Below are positions 7,640 to 16,334 of a stretch of DNA of 35,440 bases, piece by piece. The DNA lies in the NCBI GenBank assembly GCA_945883565.1, contig CAMCXO010000025.1, positions 1 through 35,440 on the forward strand, in the 5' to 3' direction. The stretch comes from Chryseobacterium gleum (GTDB taxonomy: Bacteria; Bacteroidota; Bacteroidia; Flavobacteriales; Schleiferiaceae). Under the pieces are notes generated by a model, which made no database searches, had not been told where the DNA came from, and worked only from the letters and a program-made list of their open reading frames with translations. Made by a program: the position numbers and the translations under genes. Position 1 is the stretch's first letter. Each line of letters opens with the position of its first letter.

Positions 7640-8437
7640 ATGTCTGAAACATTTCCCGGAAATTTAAATGTTGCCTTGGTTCAATGTCCCCTCTTTTGGG
7701 AAGATCCGGCTCAAAACCTCCGGCAAATCGAAACCTTGCTGTATCGGCATACAGGGGTCGATTTATTTGTTCTGCCTGAAATGTTCAGCACTGGATTTAC
7801 CATGAATCCGCAAACTTCGGTTGATTTGAACCGCGATTTGGTTTTGCCGGCTCTTCTGAATCTAAGTGTGCAATTGAGCGCCGCTGTATGTGGCAGCATG
7901 TGTTGGATGGAAAATGGAGCCTTTTACAACCGGTTTTTCTTTATCGACCAAGGTCATGTGGTTTATACCTACAACAAAAGGCATCTTTTTAGTTTGGTTG
8001 GTGAAGAAACGGTATATACCACGGGCCATGAAAGGAGTGGCTTTGTTTGGAAATCGTGGAGGATTATGCCGCTCATTTGCTACGATTTACGCTTTCCTGT
8101 TTTTAGCCGAAACAGCAAGCCATATACAGATTTATACATTTATGTTGCCAATTGGCCCCAAAGAAGAGTACAGGCTTGGCAGGCTTTGTTGCCGGCCCGG
8201 GCCATCGAAAATATGGCCTATGTTCTGGGGGTCAATAGAGTAGGCTACGATGGCTATGACATTTACTACAACGGACATTCGGCGGCATACGATGCTTTGG
8301 GCGAAGCCCTTTGTCCGTTTAACCAAGAACAAGAAGAGGTTTTTCTTATCAGCTTAAGCAAAAGTCATCTAGAAGAGTGTAGGCAAAAATTCCAGTTTCT
8401 GGATGATGGCGATAAGTTCGAAGTGTTTCTTGATTAA
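7640..8437 (+). CDS. Nitrilase-superfamily amidohydrolase, omega-amidase (YafV-like)
   Basis: The 265-residue cytoplasmic protein has the complete nitrilase catalytic triad: Glu47 in VLPEMFSTGF, Lys113 in YNKRHLF and Cys147 in LICYDLRFP. The STGFTM block after the Glu and the overall length match omega-amidases of the YafV/NIT2 type, which hydrolyse 2-oxoglutaramate or 2-oxosuccinamate in methionine salvage and glutamine transamination. ATG start at 7640, after an AT-rich 140-base leader region. No neighbour points to a pathway, so the substrate is a family-based assignment. Confidence 0.85.
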   Translation: MSETFPGNLNVALVQCPLFWEDPAQNLRQIETLLYRHTGVDLFVLPEMFSTGFTMNPQTSVDLNRDLVLPALLNLSVQLSAAVCGSMCWMENGAFYNRFFFIDQGHVVYTYNKRHLFSLVGEETVYTTGHERSGFVWKSWRIMPLICYDLRFPVFSRNSKPYTDLYIYVANWPQRRVQAWQALLPARAIENMAYVLGVNRVGYDGYDIYYNGHSAAYDALGEALCPFNQEQEEVFLISLSKSHLEECRQKFQFLDDGDKFEVFLD

Positions 8438-8444
8438 TAATCAG

Positions 8445-8471
8445 ACACTTCATAAAGTTAAGTGTGTTTTT
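8445..8471 (+). terminator. Intrinsic terminator after the omega-amidase gene
   Basis: The stem ACACTT (8445-8450) / AAGTGT (8460-8465) is followed by GTTTTTG. A further AAGTGT at 8421 could form a competing hairpin with the same ACACTT arm. The remaining bases to 8633 are AT-rich and hold only a possible TAACTTTA -7 box at 8615-8622. Confidence 0.5.
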
Positions 8472-8633
8472 GTAGAAAAGAGCTTTTTAGTAAGGAAGTG
8501 TCTACATAAAATATTTTAAAACTTACAATTATCATCGTTTTCGCATCATTTTGGTTGTATGTTAGTCTTATTAAGCGCTATGAGTAATTGATATTCAGAA
8601 GCTTATAACAAAATTAACTTTAAATTAAACATT

Positions 8634-9452
8634 ATGGGACTTTGGAAACTGAAATGGGCTATTTCAACAGCCATTAAACCAACTAATTACAAATCTATTA
8701 AAAGAGAATTCAGCCATGTCTGGAAATTTTATGCAGGATTGGTGCTCAAGTTCAAGAGAAGTTGGTACCAAGCCGACTGGATTTTAAAACACCGCAGCGG
8801 TCAAAAATTCTTTATACAGGAATTTATGGACCTTTTTAAAGTTCAGGAAATTTATGCAGAGCGTTGCTACGACATAGAACTGGAGAATTATAAAAATCCG
8901 ACAATCCTCGACATCGGTGCAAATAAGGGATTTTTTACCATGCGAATGAAGTTTTTGTACCCCAAAGCCCGAATTGTTTGTGCAGAACCGGTTGCCGACA
9001 ATTTACAAGAGCTGTACAAGCATTTAAAGTTAAACAATATCGATGCAGAGGTTTGTGCTTACGCAGTGGGATTTCCGGAAAGGGTAGAGAAAATTTTCCT
9101 CGACCCTGAAAATTCCGGGGCCCATTCTTTTTTTCGAGTTCAAAAGCATTTGCCTTTCAATTGGGTTCAGGTTATTTCGCTGGAACGCCTTTTCGAACAA
9201 CACCATTTGAACCATTGCGATTTGCTCAAGCTCGATTGTGAAGGCAGCGAATTGGAAATTATTGAAAGCCTTAGCCCAGAGATGGCAGCCAAAATTGACA
9301 ATATTCTTTTCGAGTCTACAGCAAACGATTTTTTCTCACCTCAACTGGTGGTTGAGAAGTTAGAGAAACTCGGTTTTAAAGTTCAACCAAAAGGCAATTT
9401 GTTTTGGGCAGAAAGAGAAAGAGTGGCTCAGATGTCGGCCAAGTCGGCTTAA
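8634..9452 (+). CDS. FkbM family SAM-dependent methyltransferase (copy 1)
   Basis: This 272-residue protein has a Rossmann-type FkbM methyltransferase domain. Motif I is ILDIGANKGF (91-100), the acidic ribose-binding block is CAEP (Glu118), and the family signature LLKLDCEGSELEII has Asp200 and Glu202. FkbM enzymes typically O-methylate sugars or other small acceptors. The first 90 residues are basic and amphipathic, starting MGLWKLKW. The same N-terminus occurs in the next gene, which marks the pair as tandem paralogues. No glycosyltransferase lies beside them, so the acceptor is unknown. Confidence 0.85.
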   Translation: MGLWKLKWAISTAIKPTNYKSIKREFSHVWKFYAGLVLKFKRSWYQADWILKHRSGQKFFIQEFMDLFKVQEIYAERCYDIELENYKNPTILDIGANKGFFTMRMKFLYPKARIVCAEPVADNLQELYKHLKLNNIDAEVCAYAVGFPERVEKIFLDPENSGAHSFFRVQKHLPFNWVQVISLERLFEQHHLNHCDLLKLDCEGSELEIIESLSPEMAAKIDNILFESTANDFFSPQLVVEKLEKLGFKVQPKGNLFWAERERVAQMSAKSA

Positions 9453-9495
9453 ACAGGCATCGAATGACTTTGTGCGAATAATTTGAATCAAAAAC

Positions 9496-9526
9496 TTGGT
9501 TTTTCAACAAATGCGCCTACTTTTAT
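9496..9526 (+). promoter_or_regulatory. Putative promoter for the second FkbM gene
   Basis: A TTG at 9496-9498 and TACTTTTA at 9519-9526 (7 of 8 to TAnnTTTG) are separated by 20 bases, the expected Bacteroidota -33/-7 spacing. The box ends 15 bases before the ATG at 9542. Confidence 0.45.
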
Positions 9527-9541
9527 CGAAACCAAACCTAC

Positions 9542-10339
9542 ATGGGCCTCTGGAAACTAAAATGGATGCTAAACGAAGGCTTGCATCCTAAAAACAAAAA
9601 ACGCCTACAACAAGAATTTGAAAACCAACGTACATTTTATAACCTTCAGTTCTTAAAACTCAAGAGCGGCGTACACCGCAGTCCGGTTAAACTACGTCAC
9701 CGTAAGCACCAGGTTTTGCAGGTAGATGAGTTCATGGATTTGTACATTATTCACGAAATTTTCGTTCAGGCCTGTTACGATGTTTGGCCCGAGCGACCTA
9801 AAAATCCGGTAATTATAGATGTAGGTGCGAATAAAGGCTTTTTCGCCCTGCGCATGCAGCAGTTGTTTCCTGATATGCGTTTGCATTGCATCGAACCTGT
9901 AGAACACAATCTCGATCGATTGAGAGCCCATATTACCGACAATAAAATTCCGGCCAAAGTGCACCCTTTTGCCATTGGTTTTCCGGAACGCACCGATACC
10001 ATCTATCTGCATCCTACCAATTCAGGTGGTCACTCGCTTGTATTGAAAAACAAAGGTGGAGAGCAAGAAGTTAAAGTTGTTAGCCTGAGAAATTTCATGG
10101 CTCTTAACGACATAGACCATTGTCATATGTTAAAACTCGATTGTGAAGGAGCAGAAAAGGAAATAATTCTTTCTATAGACGAGGAACTGGCCAAACGTGT
10201 TGATGCCATTTTGTTCGAATCGGCTACCACGGAGTTGTTTTCTCCCCAGTTGTTACTTGACCACCTTAAAGGTTTGGGGTATGTGGCAAAAGCCCATGAA
10301 GACCTTTTTATTGCATACAAACCAAAACAGAAAAATTGA
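9542..10339 (+). CDS. FkbM family SAM-dependent methyltransferase (copy 2)
   Basis: This 265-residue paralogue of the preceding gene has motif I IIDVGANKGF at the same position (91-100), the acidic block CIEPV, and MLKLDCEGAEKEII in the C-terminal half. The two proteins are colinear over their whole length and share MGLWKLKW at the start, then diverge clearly, so the duplication is not recent or the copies have specialised. The 89-base gap contains its own promoter-like pair. Function is expected to be O-methylation of a glycan or small molecule; the acceptor cannot be read from sequence. Confidence 0.85.
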   Translation: MGLWKLKWMLNEGLHPKNKKRLQQEFENQRTFYNLQFLKLKSGVHRSPVKLRHRKHQVLQVDEFMDLYIIHEIFVQACYDVWPERPKNPVIIDVGANKGFFALRMQQLFPDMRLHCIEPVEHNLDRLRAHITDNKIPAKVHPFAIGFPERTDTIYLHPTNSGGHSLVLKNKGGEQEVKVVSLRNFMALNDIDHCHMLKLDCEGAEKEIILSIDEELAKRVDAILFESATTELFSPQLLLDHLKGLGYVAKAHEDLFIAYKPKQKN

Positions 10340-10510
10340 GGGTTTTAAAAGCAAATTGACCGAAAATCAAATAAAAGGGCTGGTCGTGCTTTAAAATGCG
10401 CATTCAATAAACAACTCAATTCATTTAACAAAGATTTATATATCAGCTGATTGTGTGAAGGCTAATTTGCTTTGTTAATTTGTGTAATTTAGAATAATAA
10501 ATCTTTTTCA

Positions 10511-11203
10511 ATGAAGAATTCAATCTTTGCCAAATACGGGCTTTTAACAGTCTGCTTATTCAGCATTTCCCTAATGTTTGGCCAGACCAAAGAAACCCAT
10601 AAACTACCACCTTTTCAAAAGTTGGACATAGGCGGAGGATTTGAGGTATTCTTGCGCTTAGGCGACACACACGAAATGGTGGTGGTAGCCGATGAGAAAC
10701 AACATCAGCGCCTTGATTATGAAGTTGAGAACGGCACCTTAACCATTGGCCTCAAAAAAGGATGGAGCAGTGCCAACAACACCAAACTTTACATTACTAC
10801 CGTACAGCTTCAAGAAATAGATTTAAGTGGTGCTGTAAACTTAAAGGCCAGCAATACCATAAGAGGCGAATTTTTAAATCTTACATTAAGTGGGGCCTCA
10901 CAAGTCAAAATGCCCATAGATGCCGAACTTATATCGGTTGATGGCAGTGGGGCATGCGAAGTGGCTTTGGAAGGTGCAGTGGGAAAACTAAAGCTAGACT
11001 TAAGCGGCGCGAGTGAAATTAAAGCCCCTTTGCTTAAGGCTAAAAACGCTACCATAGACATGAGCGGAGCAAGCAGCGGGTACATTCAAGTTTTAGAATC
11101 TATTAGCTTGGAATTGAGCGGTGCCAGCACCTTGAAAATGGAAGGCAAGGCCAAAGTAGATTATCAGGAAACCACTGGAGCCTCTACCTTTAAACGAATC
11201 TAA
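10511..11203 (+). CDS. DUF2807 (head GIN domain) beta-helix secreted protein
   Basis: The 230-residue protein has a signal peptide ending near MFGQ and a DUF2807 domain, often named putative auto-transporter adhesin head GIN domain. The sequence shows repeated turns of the type LSGA/DGSGA/MSGAS/TTGAS about every 20 residues, as expected for a right-handed beta-helix. Family members are exported Bacteroidota proteins without a proven function. The upstream 171 bases contain AT-rich sequence with two TAATTTG stretches but no clear promoter. Its last 4 bases overlap the convergent ACMS decarboxylase gene. Confidence 0.85.
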   Translation: MKNSIFAKYGLLTVCLFSISLMFGQTKETHKLPPFQKLDIGGGFEVFLRLGDTHEMVVVADEKQHQRLDYEVENGTLTIGLKKGWSSANNTKLYITTVQLQEIDLSGAVNLKASNTIRGEFLNLTLSGASQVKMPIDAELISVDGSGACEVALEGAVGKLKLDLSGASEIKAPLLKAKNATIDMSGASSGYIQVLESISLELSGASTLKMEGKAKVDYQETTGASTFKRI

Positions 11204-12234
11204 GGGCGGGTAAAGAAAGTTTTCTCCATATTTAGCCATTCCAAAGCGGCTCCTCCCAACAGGTTTTCGATGGCTTGTTCGGAGTAGCCACTTTCTTTTA
11301 TAAGCTTACCGGGTTGTAACTCGCCTAAAGGAAATGGATAGTCGGTTCCCAAAGCCACGCGTTTATCGCCAAACATGTCGACCACATGGTCGAGCATGCG
11401 CTTGTCGTGAACCAAGCTGTCTATCCAAAACCTCCCCAAATATTCAATAGGGGCAACAGGATTGTCGATGGCACATAAATCAGGTCTCACTTCAAATCCA
11501 TGTTGAATACGTCCAATGGTGGCCGGAAAACTCCCCCCACCATGGGCCACAGCGATGCGCAATTTGGGCAAACGTTCCAAAACCCCTCCAAAAATAAGCG
11601 AGCAAATGGCCAATGAACTTTCGGCCGGCATCCCTACCAGCCAAGGCAGCCAGTATTTACCCATTTTCTCTTTGCCCATCATATCCCAAGGGTGAACAAA
11701 AACCGCCATATCGAGCTCTTGACAAGCAGCAAAAACCTCAAATAACTGGGGTGAATCTAAATTCCATTCATTTACATGTGTTCCGATTTGAATGCCTCTC
11801 AGGCCAATTTTCTTGCACCTAAGCAATTCTTGAACAGCCAAATCAGGGTCTTGTAGCGGCAATGTTCCCAGCCCTACAAACCGGGTTGGATACCTCTGAA
11901 CCACCTCGGCAATGTGGTCGTTTAAGAATATCGAAACTTCGAGCGCATCATCGGGCTTTGCCCAATACGAGAACATAACCGGAACGGTACTTAAAACCTG
12001 AACGTCCACATGGTGCAAGCCGCAGTCTTTTAAACGGGCGTCTGCATCCCAGCAATTGTCTTCTATTTCGCGAAAAAAGCGATCGTCCATCATCATGCGC
12101 GCTCTACAAGGGGCATGATGGTCGAGATGAATAAAGCCCCCATAACCAAATTTCTTTTTGAAGTTGGGTATGTTCTCAGGCAATATATGGGTGTGTATGT
12201 CTATTGTGAGCGGTTGGCCGCTGTTTTGGCACAT
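11200..12234 (-). CDS. nbaD: 2-amino-3-carboxymuconate-6-semialdehyde decarboxylase (ACMSD)
   Basis: ACMSD is a zinc amidohydrolase-superfamily enzyme that decarboxylates 2-amino-3-carboxymuconate semialdehyde, diverting the kynurenine pathway away from quinolinate and NAD. In the 344-residue product the metal ligands are visible: HTH (His14, His16), His181 in VHPWDM, His231 in AHGGGSFP and Asp298 in GTDYPFPLGE. Arg52 in DDRFFREI fits the substrate-binding arginine. ATG start at 12234, 6 bases after the dioxygenase that makes its substrate, so the two form an operon in pathway order. Confidence 0.93.
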   Translation of the reverse strand: MCQNSGQPLTIDIHTHILPENIPNFKKKFGYGGFIHLDHHAPCRARMMMDDRFFREIEDNCWDADARLKDCGLHHVDVQVLSTVPVMFSYWAKPDDALEVSIFLNDHIAEVVQRYPTRFVGLGTLPLQDPDLAVQELLRCKKIGLRGIQIGTHVNEWNLDSPQLFEVFAACQELDMAVFVHPWDMMGKEKMGKYWLPWLVGMPAESSLAICSLIFGGVLERLPKLRIAVAHGGGSFPATIGRIQHGFEVRPDLCAIDNPVAPIEYLGRFWIDSLVHDKRMLDHVVDMFGDKRVALGTDYPFPLGELQPGKLIKESGYSEQAIENLLGGAALEWLNMEKTFFTRP

Positions 12235-12240
12235 AACGAA

Positions 12241-12762
12241 CTATGTGAATCTGGGGTCCGTTTCCATCACATGCCCGCATTTTTTGCAAGTTCGTAGAGA
12301 TTCATCACCATAAAAATGCTTAAATCGAGGCAAAAAATCGTCTTCGATGTTAGAAAGCGGGAAATAGGTTTCGTGAAGTTTGTGGTTACAGTTTTCACAA
12401 AACCACAGCAAGCCATCTTGGTGTTCAGAGCTTCTCACGCGCTCAATTACCAAACCTATACTACCGGGCGAGCGAGAGGGGCTATGGGGTACTTTTGGAG
12501 GCAATAAAAACATTTCGCCTGCTTTAATTGGAATATCAACGGCCTCCCCATTTTGTTGGGTTTTCACCAAAATGTCGCCTTCCAATTGATAAAACAACTC
12601 TTCTGTTTCGTTGTAGTGGTAGTCTTTTCGAGCATTTGGACCAGCTACTATCATAACAATATAGTCGGTTCCTTCAGGGTATAGGTTTTTATTTCCTACC
12701 GGTGGTTTAAGTAAATGGCGGTTTTCTTCTATCCAACGCTGCAAATGGAAGGGGGCTTTCAT
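12241..12762 (-). CDS. nbaC: 3-hydroxyanthranilate 3,4-dioxygenase
   Basis: This cupin-fold non-heme iron enzyme opens the ring of 3-hydroxyanthranilate to give the ACMSD substrate. With the ATG at 12762 the protein has 173 residues, close to characterised bacterial enzymes. Iron ligands are His49, Glu55 (in [11 protein letters not shown]) and His93 (VPHSP); Arg45 fits the substrate arginine. Bacterial enzymes also carry a rubredoxin-like second iron site, seen here as Cys122/Cys125 and Cys159/Cys162. An in-frame GTG at 12792 would add 10 residues. I prefer the ATG because the family N-terminus begins at this point. Confidence 0.93.
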   Translation of the reverse strand: MKAPFHLQRWIEENRHLLKPPVGNKNLYPEGTDYIVMIVAGPNARKDYHYNETEELFYQLEGDILVKTQQNGEAVDIPIKAGEMFLLPPKVPHSPSRSPGSIGLVIERVRSSEHQDGLLWFCENCNHKLHETYFPLSNIEDDFLPRFKHFYGDESLRTCKKCGHVMETDPRFT

Positions 12763-12814
12763 AGGGGTCTGGCTTTGTGGGCAAGTTAACACAAAGCCTT
12801 ATTATCTTCATCGC

Positions 12815-13597
12815 ATGGAAATACACTTAAGTGGAAAGCGCGCTTTGGTATGTGGAAGCACCCAGGGCATCGGTTTGGCTGCGGCCCGCGAATTGGCCGG
12901 GCTTGGGGCCGAAGTGGTATTAATAGCCAGAAATGCCGATAAATTGAAGGCTGTATGCGATGCCTTGCCAAAGGTAAATGGCCAACACGAGTTTGTAGTG
13001 GCCGACTTTAATAAGCCCGAGAGCGTGGCAAAAGCGGCTGCCGAAATAACCCAAAGTGGTCCGGTTCACATTTTAGTTAACAACACGGGTGGGCCACCTC
13101 CCGGAGCTGCGCATTTGGCCGATTTGAGTGGCTTTCAAAGTGCATTTGAAGCCCATTTACTCAACAACCACTTGCTTATGCAGGCTTGTTTGCCCGGCAT
13201 GAAAGCAGAAGGTTATGGCCGCATAATAAACGTGATCAGCACTTCGGTAAAAGCACCACTGAAAGGTCTGGGGGTGAGCAATACCATTAGAGCAGCCGTT
13301 GCCAATTGGAGTAAAACCCTAAGTCTGGAGTTGGCCTCGTGGGGCATAACCGTTAACAATGTTTTACCTGGAGCCACGGCTACTGAGCGCCTACAGCAAA
13401 TTATTTCCAATAAAGCGGCGAAAAGTAGCCTGCCAATAGAAGAAGTTGAAGCAGAGATGCTGGCCGAAATACCTTGCGGACGTTTTGCTCAACCTTCTGA
13501 AATAGCCGCGGCCATTGCGTTTTTGGCAAGTCCGGCTGCAGCTTATATAAATGGCATCAACTTACCGGTAGATGGTGGGCGAACACCTTCTCTTTAA
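12815..13597 (+). CDS. Atypical short-chain dehydrogenase/reductase (SxxxR in place of YxxxK)
   Basis: The 260-residue Rossmann protein has the cofactor motif GSTQGIG (14-20), NNTGG (89-93) and a normal C-terminal PVDGG. The catalytic YxxxK is replaced: the residues at the aligned position are SNTIR (Ser155, Arg159). The upstream serine region (VISTSV) is present. Known SDR subgroups with this replacement are of uncertain activity. It is divergent from the dioxygenase/ACMSD operon, which suggests a link to kynurenine catabolism, for instance handling of the aminomuconate semialdehyde product, but that is only a guess from position. A TATCTTCA box at 12803 lies just before the ATG. Confidence 0.85.
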   Translation: MEIHLSGKRALVCGSTQGIGLAAARELAGLGAEVVLIARNADKLKAVCDALPKVNGQHEFVVADFNKPESVAKAAAEITQSGPVHILVNNTGGPPPGAAHLADLSGFQSAFEAHLLNNHLLMQACLPGMKAEGYGRIINVISTSVKAPLKGLGVSNTIRAAVANWSKTLSLELASWGITVNNVLPGATATERLQQIISNKAAKSSLPIEEVEAEMLAEIPCGRFAQPSEIAAAIAFLASPAAAYINGINLPVDGGRTPSL

Positions 13598-13615
13598 CTT
13601 GGTTTTAAACGACTT

Positions 13616-15220
13616 GTGCAAGATTTTCTTAAATTAATCGATGGACTCGATCAAACCAAAAAAACCTCGGTAAAGGTTCAGCTTTTGGTGCGATTTTTCG
13701 AGAAAGCTGCTTTCACAGACCGACTTTGGGCGATTGCGCTTTTTTTGGGTAAAAAACCGAAAAAAATAGCAAGTTCTGTTCAATTGAGGCTTTGGGCCTC
13801 AGAACTGGCCCAATTGCCAGAGTGGCTTTTTGAAGAATGCTACCACACTGTTGGCGATTTAGCCGAAACCATAGCCCATTTATTGCCCGATCCTCAAAAT
13901 AGGATAACCAAATCGTTGACCCAATGGCTAGAAGACATTCATGCCTTGAAATTAGCAGAAGAAATACAAAGAAAATCTTTTGTGATTTTGGCTTGGAACG
14001 GATTGGATACTGCTGGACGATTTGCTTTTAATAAACTCATTACCGGGGGCTTTCGAATCGGAGTTTCCAAAAACCTTTTAATACGTGCATTGGCCGAATT
14101 CGAGCATTTGGAAATAGCCGAAGTGGCACTGCGATTAACCGGCAATTGGCAAGCCTGGAGCACCTCCTACGAAGAACTTATCACCAAACCTCAAACTTCT
14201 GATCAAAACAAGCCCTTTCCATTTTGCTTGGCCCATCCACTCGACTTCGACCCAAACGATTTAGGCCCTGCCCAGCATTGGCAAGCCGAATACAAATGGG
14301 ATGGCATTCGGGCACAATTGGTTTATAGACAAAACGAAATTCAGATTTGGAGTAGGGGTGAGGAACTTTTAACCGAACAATTCCCTGAATTTCAAAAACT
14401 ATTAGGTGTACTGCCTTATTCGTGTGTTTTAGATGGCGAAATTTTGGCTTTTAATGAGGGCATTTTATCTTTTGCCAGTTTGCAGCAGCGAATAAGTCGA
14501 AAAAACATTTCCAAAAAGCTTTTGCAAACCTGCCCGGTGGTATTTAGAGCTTACGATTTGCTCGAAATTCAAAATATCAACTGCTTGAATCGCCCGCTTT
14601 TTGAAAGGCAACAAGAGCTTCAGGATTTACTAAACAAAACGGCTTCTGAGTTGCTTCAGTTATCAGAGGTTTTGCCTTTTAAAAACTGGTCTGATTTAGA
14701 GGCAATGCGTTTTGAAGCCAGGCAATATATGGCCGAAGGCCTTATGATTAAAAAACGGGATTCGGTTTACGCTTTTGGGCGAAAAAAAGGCCTTTGGTGG
14801 AAATGGAAACTACAACCTTTGCACATAGATGCCGTGCTTATTTATGCTATGAAAGGCCATGGGAAACGGGCCGATTTATACACCGACTATACGTTCGCCG
14901 TTTGGCACAACGAACAACTAACGCCTTTTGCCAAGGCCTATTCGGGCCTAAATCTGGAAGAAATAAAAGCAGTTGATCGATTTGTGAAACAGAATACATT
15001 AGACCGCTTTGGGCCGGTTAGAAGTGTTAAGGCCGAGTTGGTTTTCGAAATCGCATTCGAAGGCATTCAAAAAAGCAGCCGTCATAAGTCGGGCATTGCG
15101 GTTCGCTTTCCACGAATAAGCCGCTGGCGAACCGATAAAAAGCCCGAAGACGCAGGTACCTTAAACGAACTACATCGCCTATTGGAGGTTTATGGAAACC
15201 CAACCCAAGAAAACGCATAG
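13616..15220 (+). CDS. ATP-dependent DNA ligase (bacterial LigB-like)
   Basis: The GTG at 13616 starts a 534-residue ATP-dependent DNA ligase. The N-terminal helical domain (about 1-200) is followed by the adenylation domain with the nucleotide-binding lysine in EYKWDGIRAQ (Lys227), DGEILAF, EGLMIKKRDS and the motif V block WWKWKL. A C-terminal OB-fold with RFPRISRWR ends the protein. It seals nicks using ATP, alongside the NAD-dependent LigA that all these bacteria have. In many bacteria this type is encoded with a metallo-beta-lactamase-fold exonuclease and a DEAD/H helicase; neither is present here. The upstream gap after the SDR is 18 bases. Confidence 0.93.
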   Translation: MQDFLKLIDGLDQTKKTSVKVQLLVRFFEKAAFTDRLWAIALFLGKKPKKIASSVQLRLWASELAQLPEWLFEECYHTVGDLAETIAHLLPDPQNRITKSLTQWLEDIHALKLAEEIQRKSFVILAWNGLDTAGRFAFNKLITGGFRIGVSKNLLIRALAEFEHLEIAEVALRLTGNWQAWSTSYEELITKPQTSDQNKPFPFCLAHPLDFDPNDLGPAQHWQAEYKWDGIRAQLVYRQNEIQIWSRGEELLTEQFPEFQKLLGVLPYSCVLDGEILAFNEGILSFASLQQRISRKNISKKLLQTCPVVFRAYDLLEIQNINCLNRPLFERQQELQDLLNKTASELLQLSEVLPFKNWSDLEAMRFEARQYMAEGLMIKKRDSVYAFGRKKGLWWKWKLQPLHIDAVLIYAMKGHGKRADLYTDYTFAVWHNEQLTPFAKAYSGLNLEEIKAVDRFVKQNTLDRFGPVRSVKAELVFEIAFEGIQKSSRHKSGIAVRFPRISRWRTDKKPEDAGTLNELHRLLEVYGNPTQENA

Positions 15221-15261
15221 GTTTAAAACCCGAATTTATCTCTCCAGATTTTTAAACAGTT

Positions 15262-15269
15262 TATTTTCG
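15262..15269 (+). promoter_or_regulatory. Putative -7 box for mltG
   Basis: TATTTTCG, 7 of 8 to TAnnTTTG and identical to the box before lgt, lies 34 bases before the ATG at 15303. If used, it excludes the in-frame ATG at 15192. Confidence 0.3.
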
Positions 15270-15302
15270 CCAAGCATCAACAACCCGTTATTCAATAAAC
15301 AG

Positions 15303-16334
15303 ATGAGGAAAGTAGCCATATTGGTAGGAGGGTTACTCGTTATTATAAGCGGATTTACGTGGATAATATGGGAAGCATATTTTAAAGCAGGCTTCGAGAA
15401 AAGCGGTCATTTCTATCTCTCTCAATACAGCGATTTGGGTGTAGAAGCGGTAACAAAAGAACTTGTTAGCCAGGGGTATATTAAAAATAAAGGGGGCTTT
15501 ATTCAAGCAGCAAGACTTAAAAGAATCCAAAAATTTAAGCCGGGCCGATATTCGTTTGAAAAAGGACAAAGCCAATGGCAGGGCATAAATGCTTTGCGCT
15601 CTGGTTCCCAAACGCCCGTAAATGTGGTGATAAACGCCTGCTCGGGGGTTGATCGTTTGGCCGCGGTTTTGGGTAATCAACTCGATGTTGACAGTACCGA
15701 ATGGTATCGCTTTTTTATGTCTGAAGAAAATATTAAGGCATGCCAAAGTACAAAAGAAGCATGGACCTATTTAATTACACCTAATACCTATTCGTTTTAT
15801 TGGACAGTTAGTCCCGAAGATTTTATGAAGCGCATGCGCGAAGAGCATGAAGCGTTTTGGAGCAAACAAACCGAAGCACTAAGCAAAACAGGTCTTACAC
15901 GTTTACAAGTGGTAACTTTGGCCAGTATTGTAGAGAAAGAAACCAATAAAGCCGCTGAAATGCCCAAAGTGGCCGGATTGTATTTAAACCGATTAAAGAA
16001 AAACTGGAAATTAGAAAGCGACCCAACAGCCCTCAAAGGCGTTCAAATGGCCTTTCCAGATAGTGTGGTTAAAAGAGTTTTGAGAAAGCATATTGAATTC
16101 CCTTCGCCTTACAATACCTATTTAAATACAGGATTGCCACCTGGCCCTATTAGCATTCCCAGTATTCAATCCATAAAAGCAGTTCTTGAGCCTGAAATGC
16201 ACGACTATTTTTTTATGGTGGCCAGTGTTGATCGTCCGGGCTATCACGAATTTTCGAGGGCCAACGAATATTTTAGGCATTCGGGTTTGGCGAATAGGTA
16301 CAGACAATTTCTTCAAGAGAACCGCATTCGCTAA
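15303..16334 (+). CDS. mltG: Endolytic murein transglycosylase MltG
   Basis: MltG is an inner-membrane lytic transglycosylase of the YceG family that cuts nascent glycan strands and so sets their length. The 343-residue product has one N-terminal membrane helix (about 3-23), a LysM-like subdomain, and the catalytic block TLASIVEKET with the glutamate at residue 211. The block NTGLPPGPISIPS near the C-terminus is also typical. The frame is open from an ATG at 15192, which would overlap the ligase gene by 29 bases and add 37 polar residues. The inner start is preferred because it places the helix at the N-terminus. Confidence 0.93.
   Translation: MRKVAILVGGLLVIISGFTWIIWEAYFKAGFEKSGHFYLSQYSDLGVEAVTKELVSQGYIKNKGGFIQAARLKRIQKFKPGRYSFEKGQSQWQGINALRSGSQTPVNVVINACSGVDRLAAVLGNQLDVDSTEWYRFFMSEENIKACQSTKEAWTYLITPNTYSFYWTVSPEDFMKRMREEHEAFWSKQTEALSKTGLTRLQVVTLASIVEKETNKAAEMPKVAGLYLNRLKKNWKLESDPTALKGVQMAFPDSVVKRVLRKHIEFPSPYNTYLNTGLPPGPISIPSIQSIKAVLEPEMHDYFFMVASVDRPGYHEFSRANEYFRHSGLANRYRQFLQENRIR

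Noticed and set aside
11200-12762. A functional link between kynurenine catabolism genes and kynurenine formation in MbnP-family proteins
   Set aside because: Protein-bound kynurenine is made by the diheme enzyme from Trp in place, and does not use the free tryptophan degradation pathway; the co-location is most likely coincidence.
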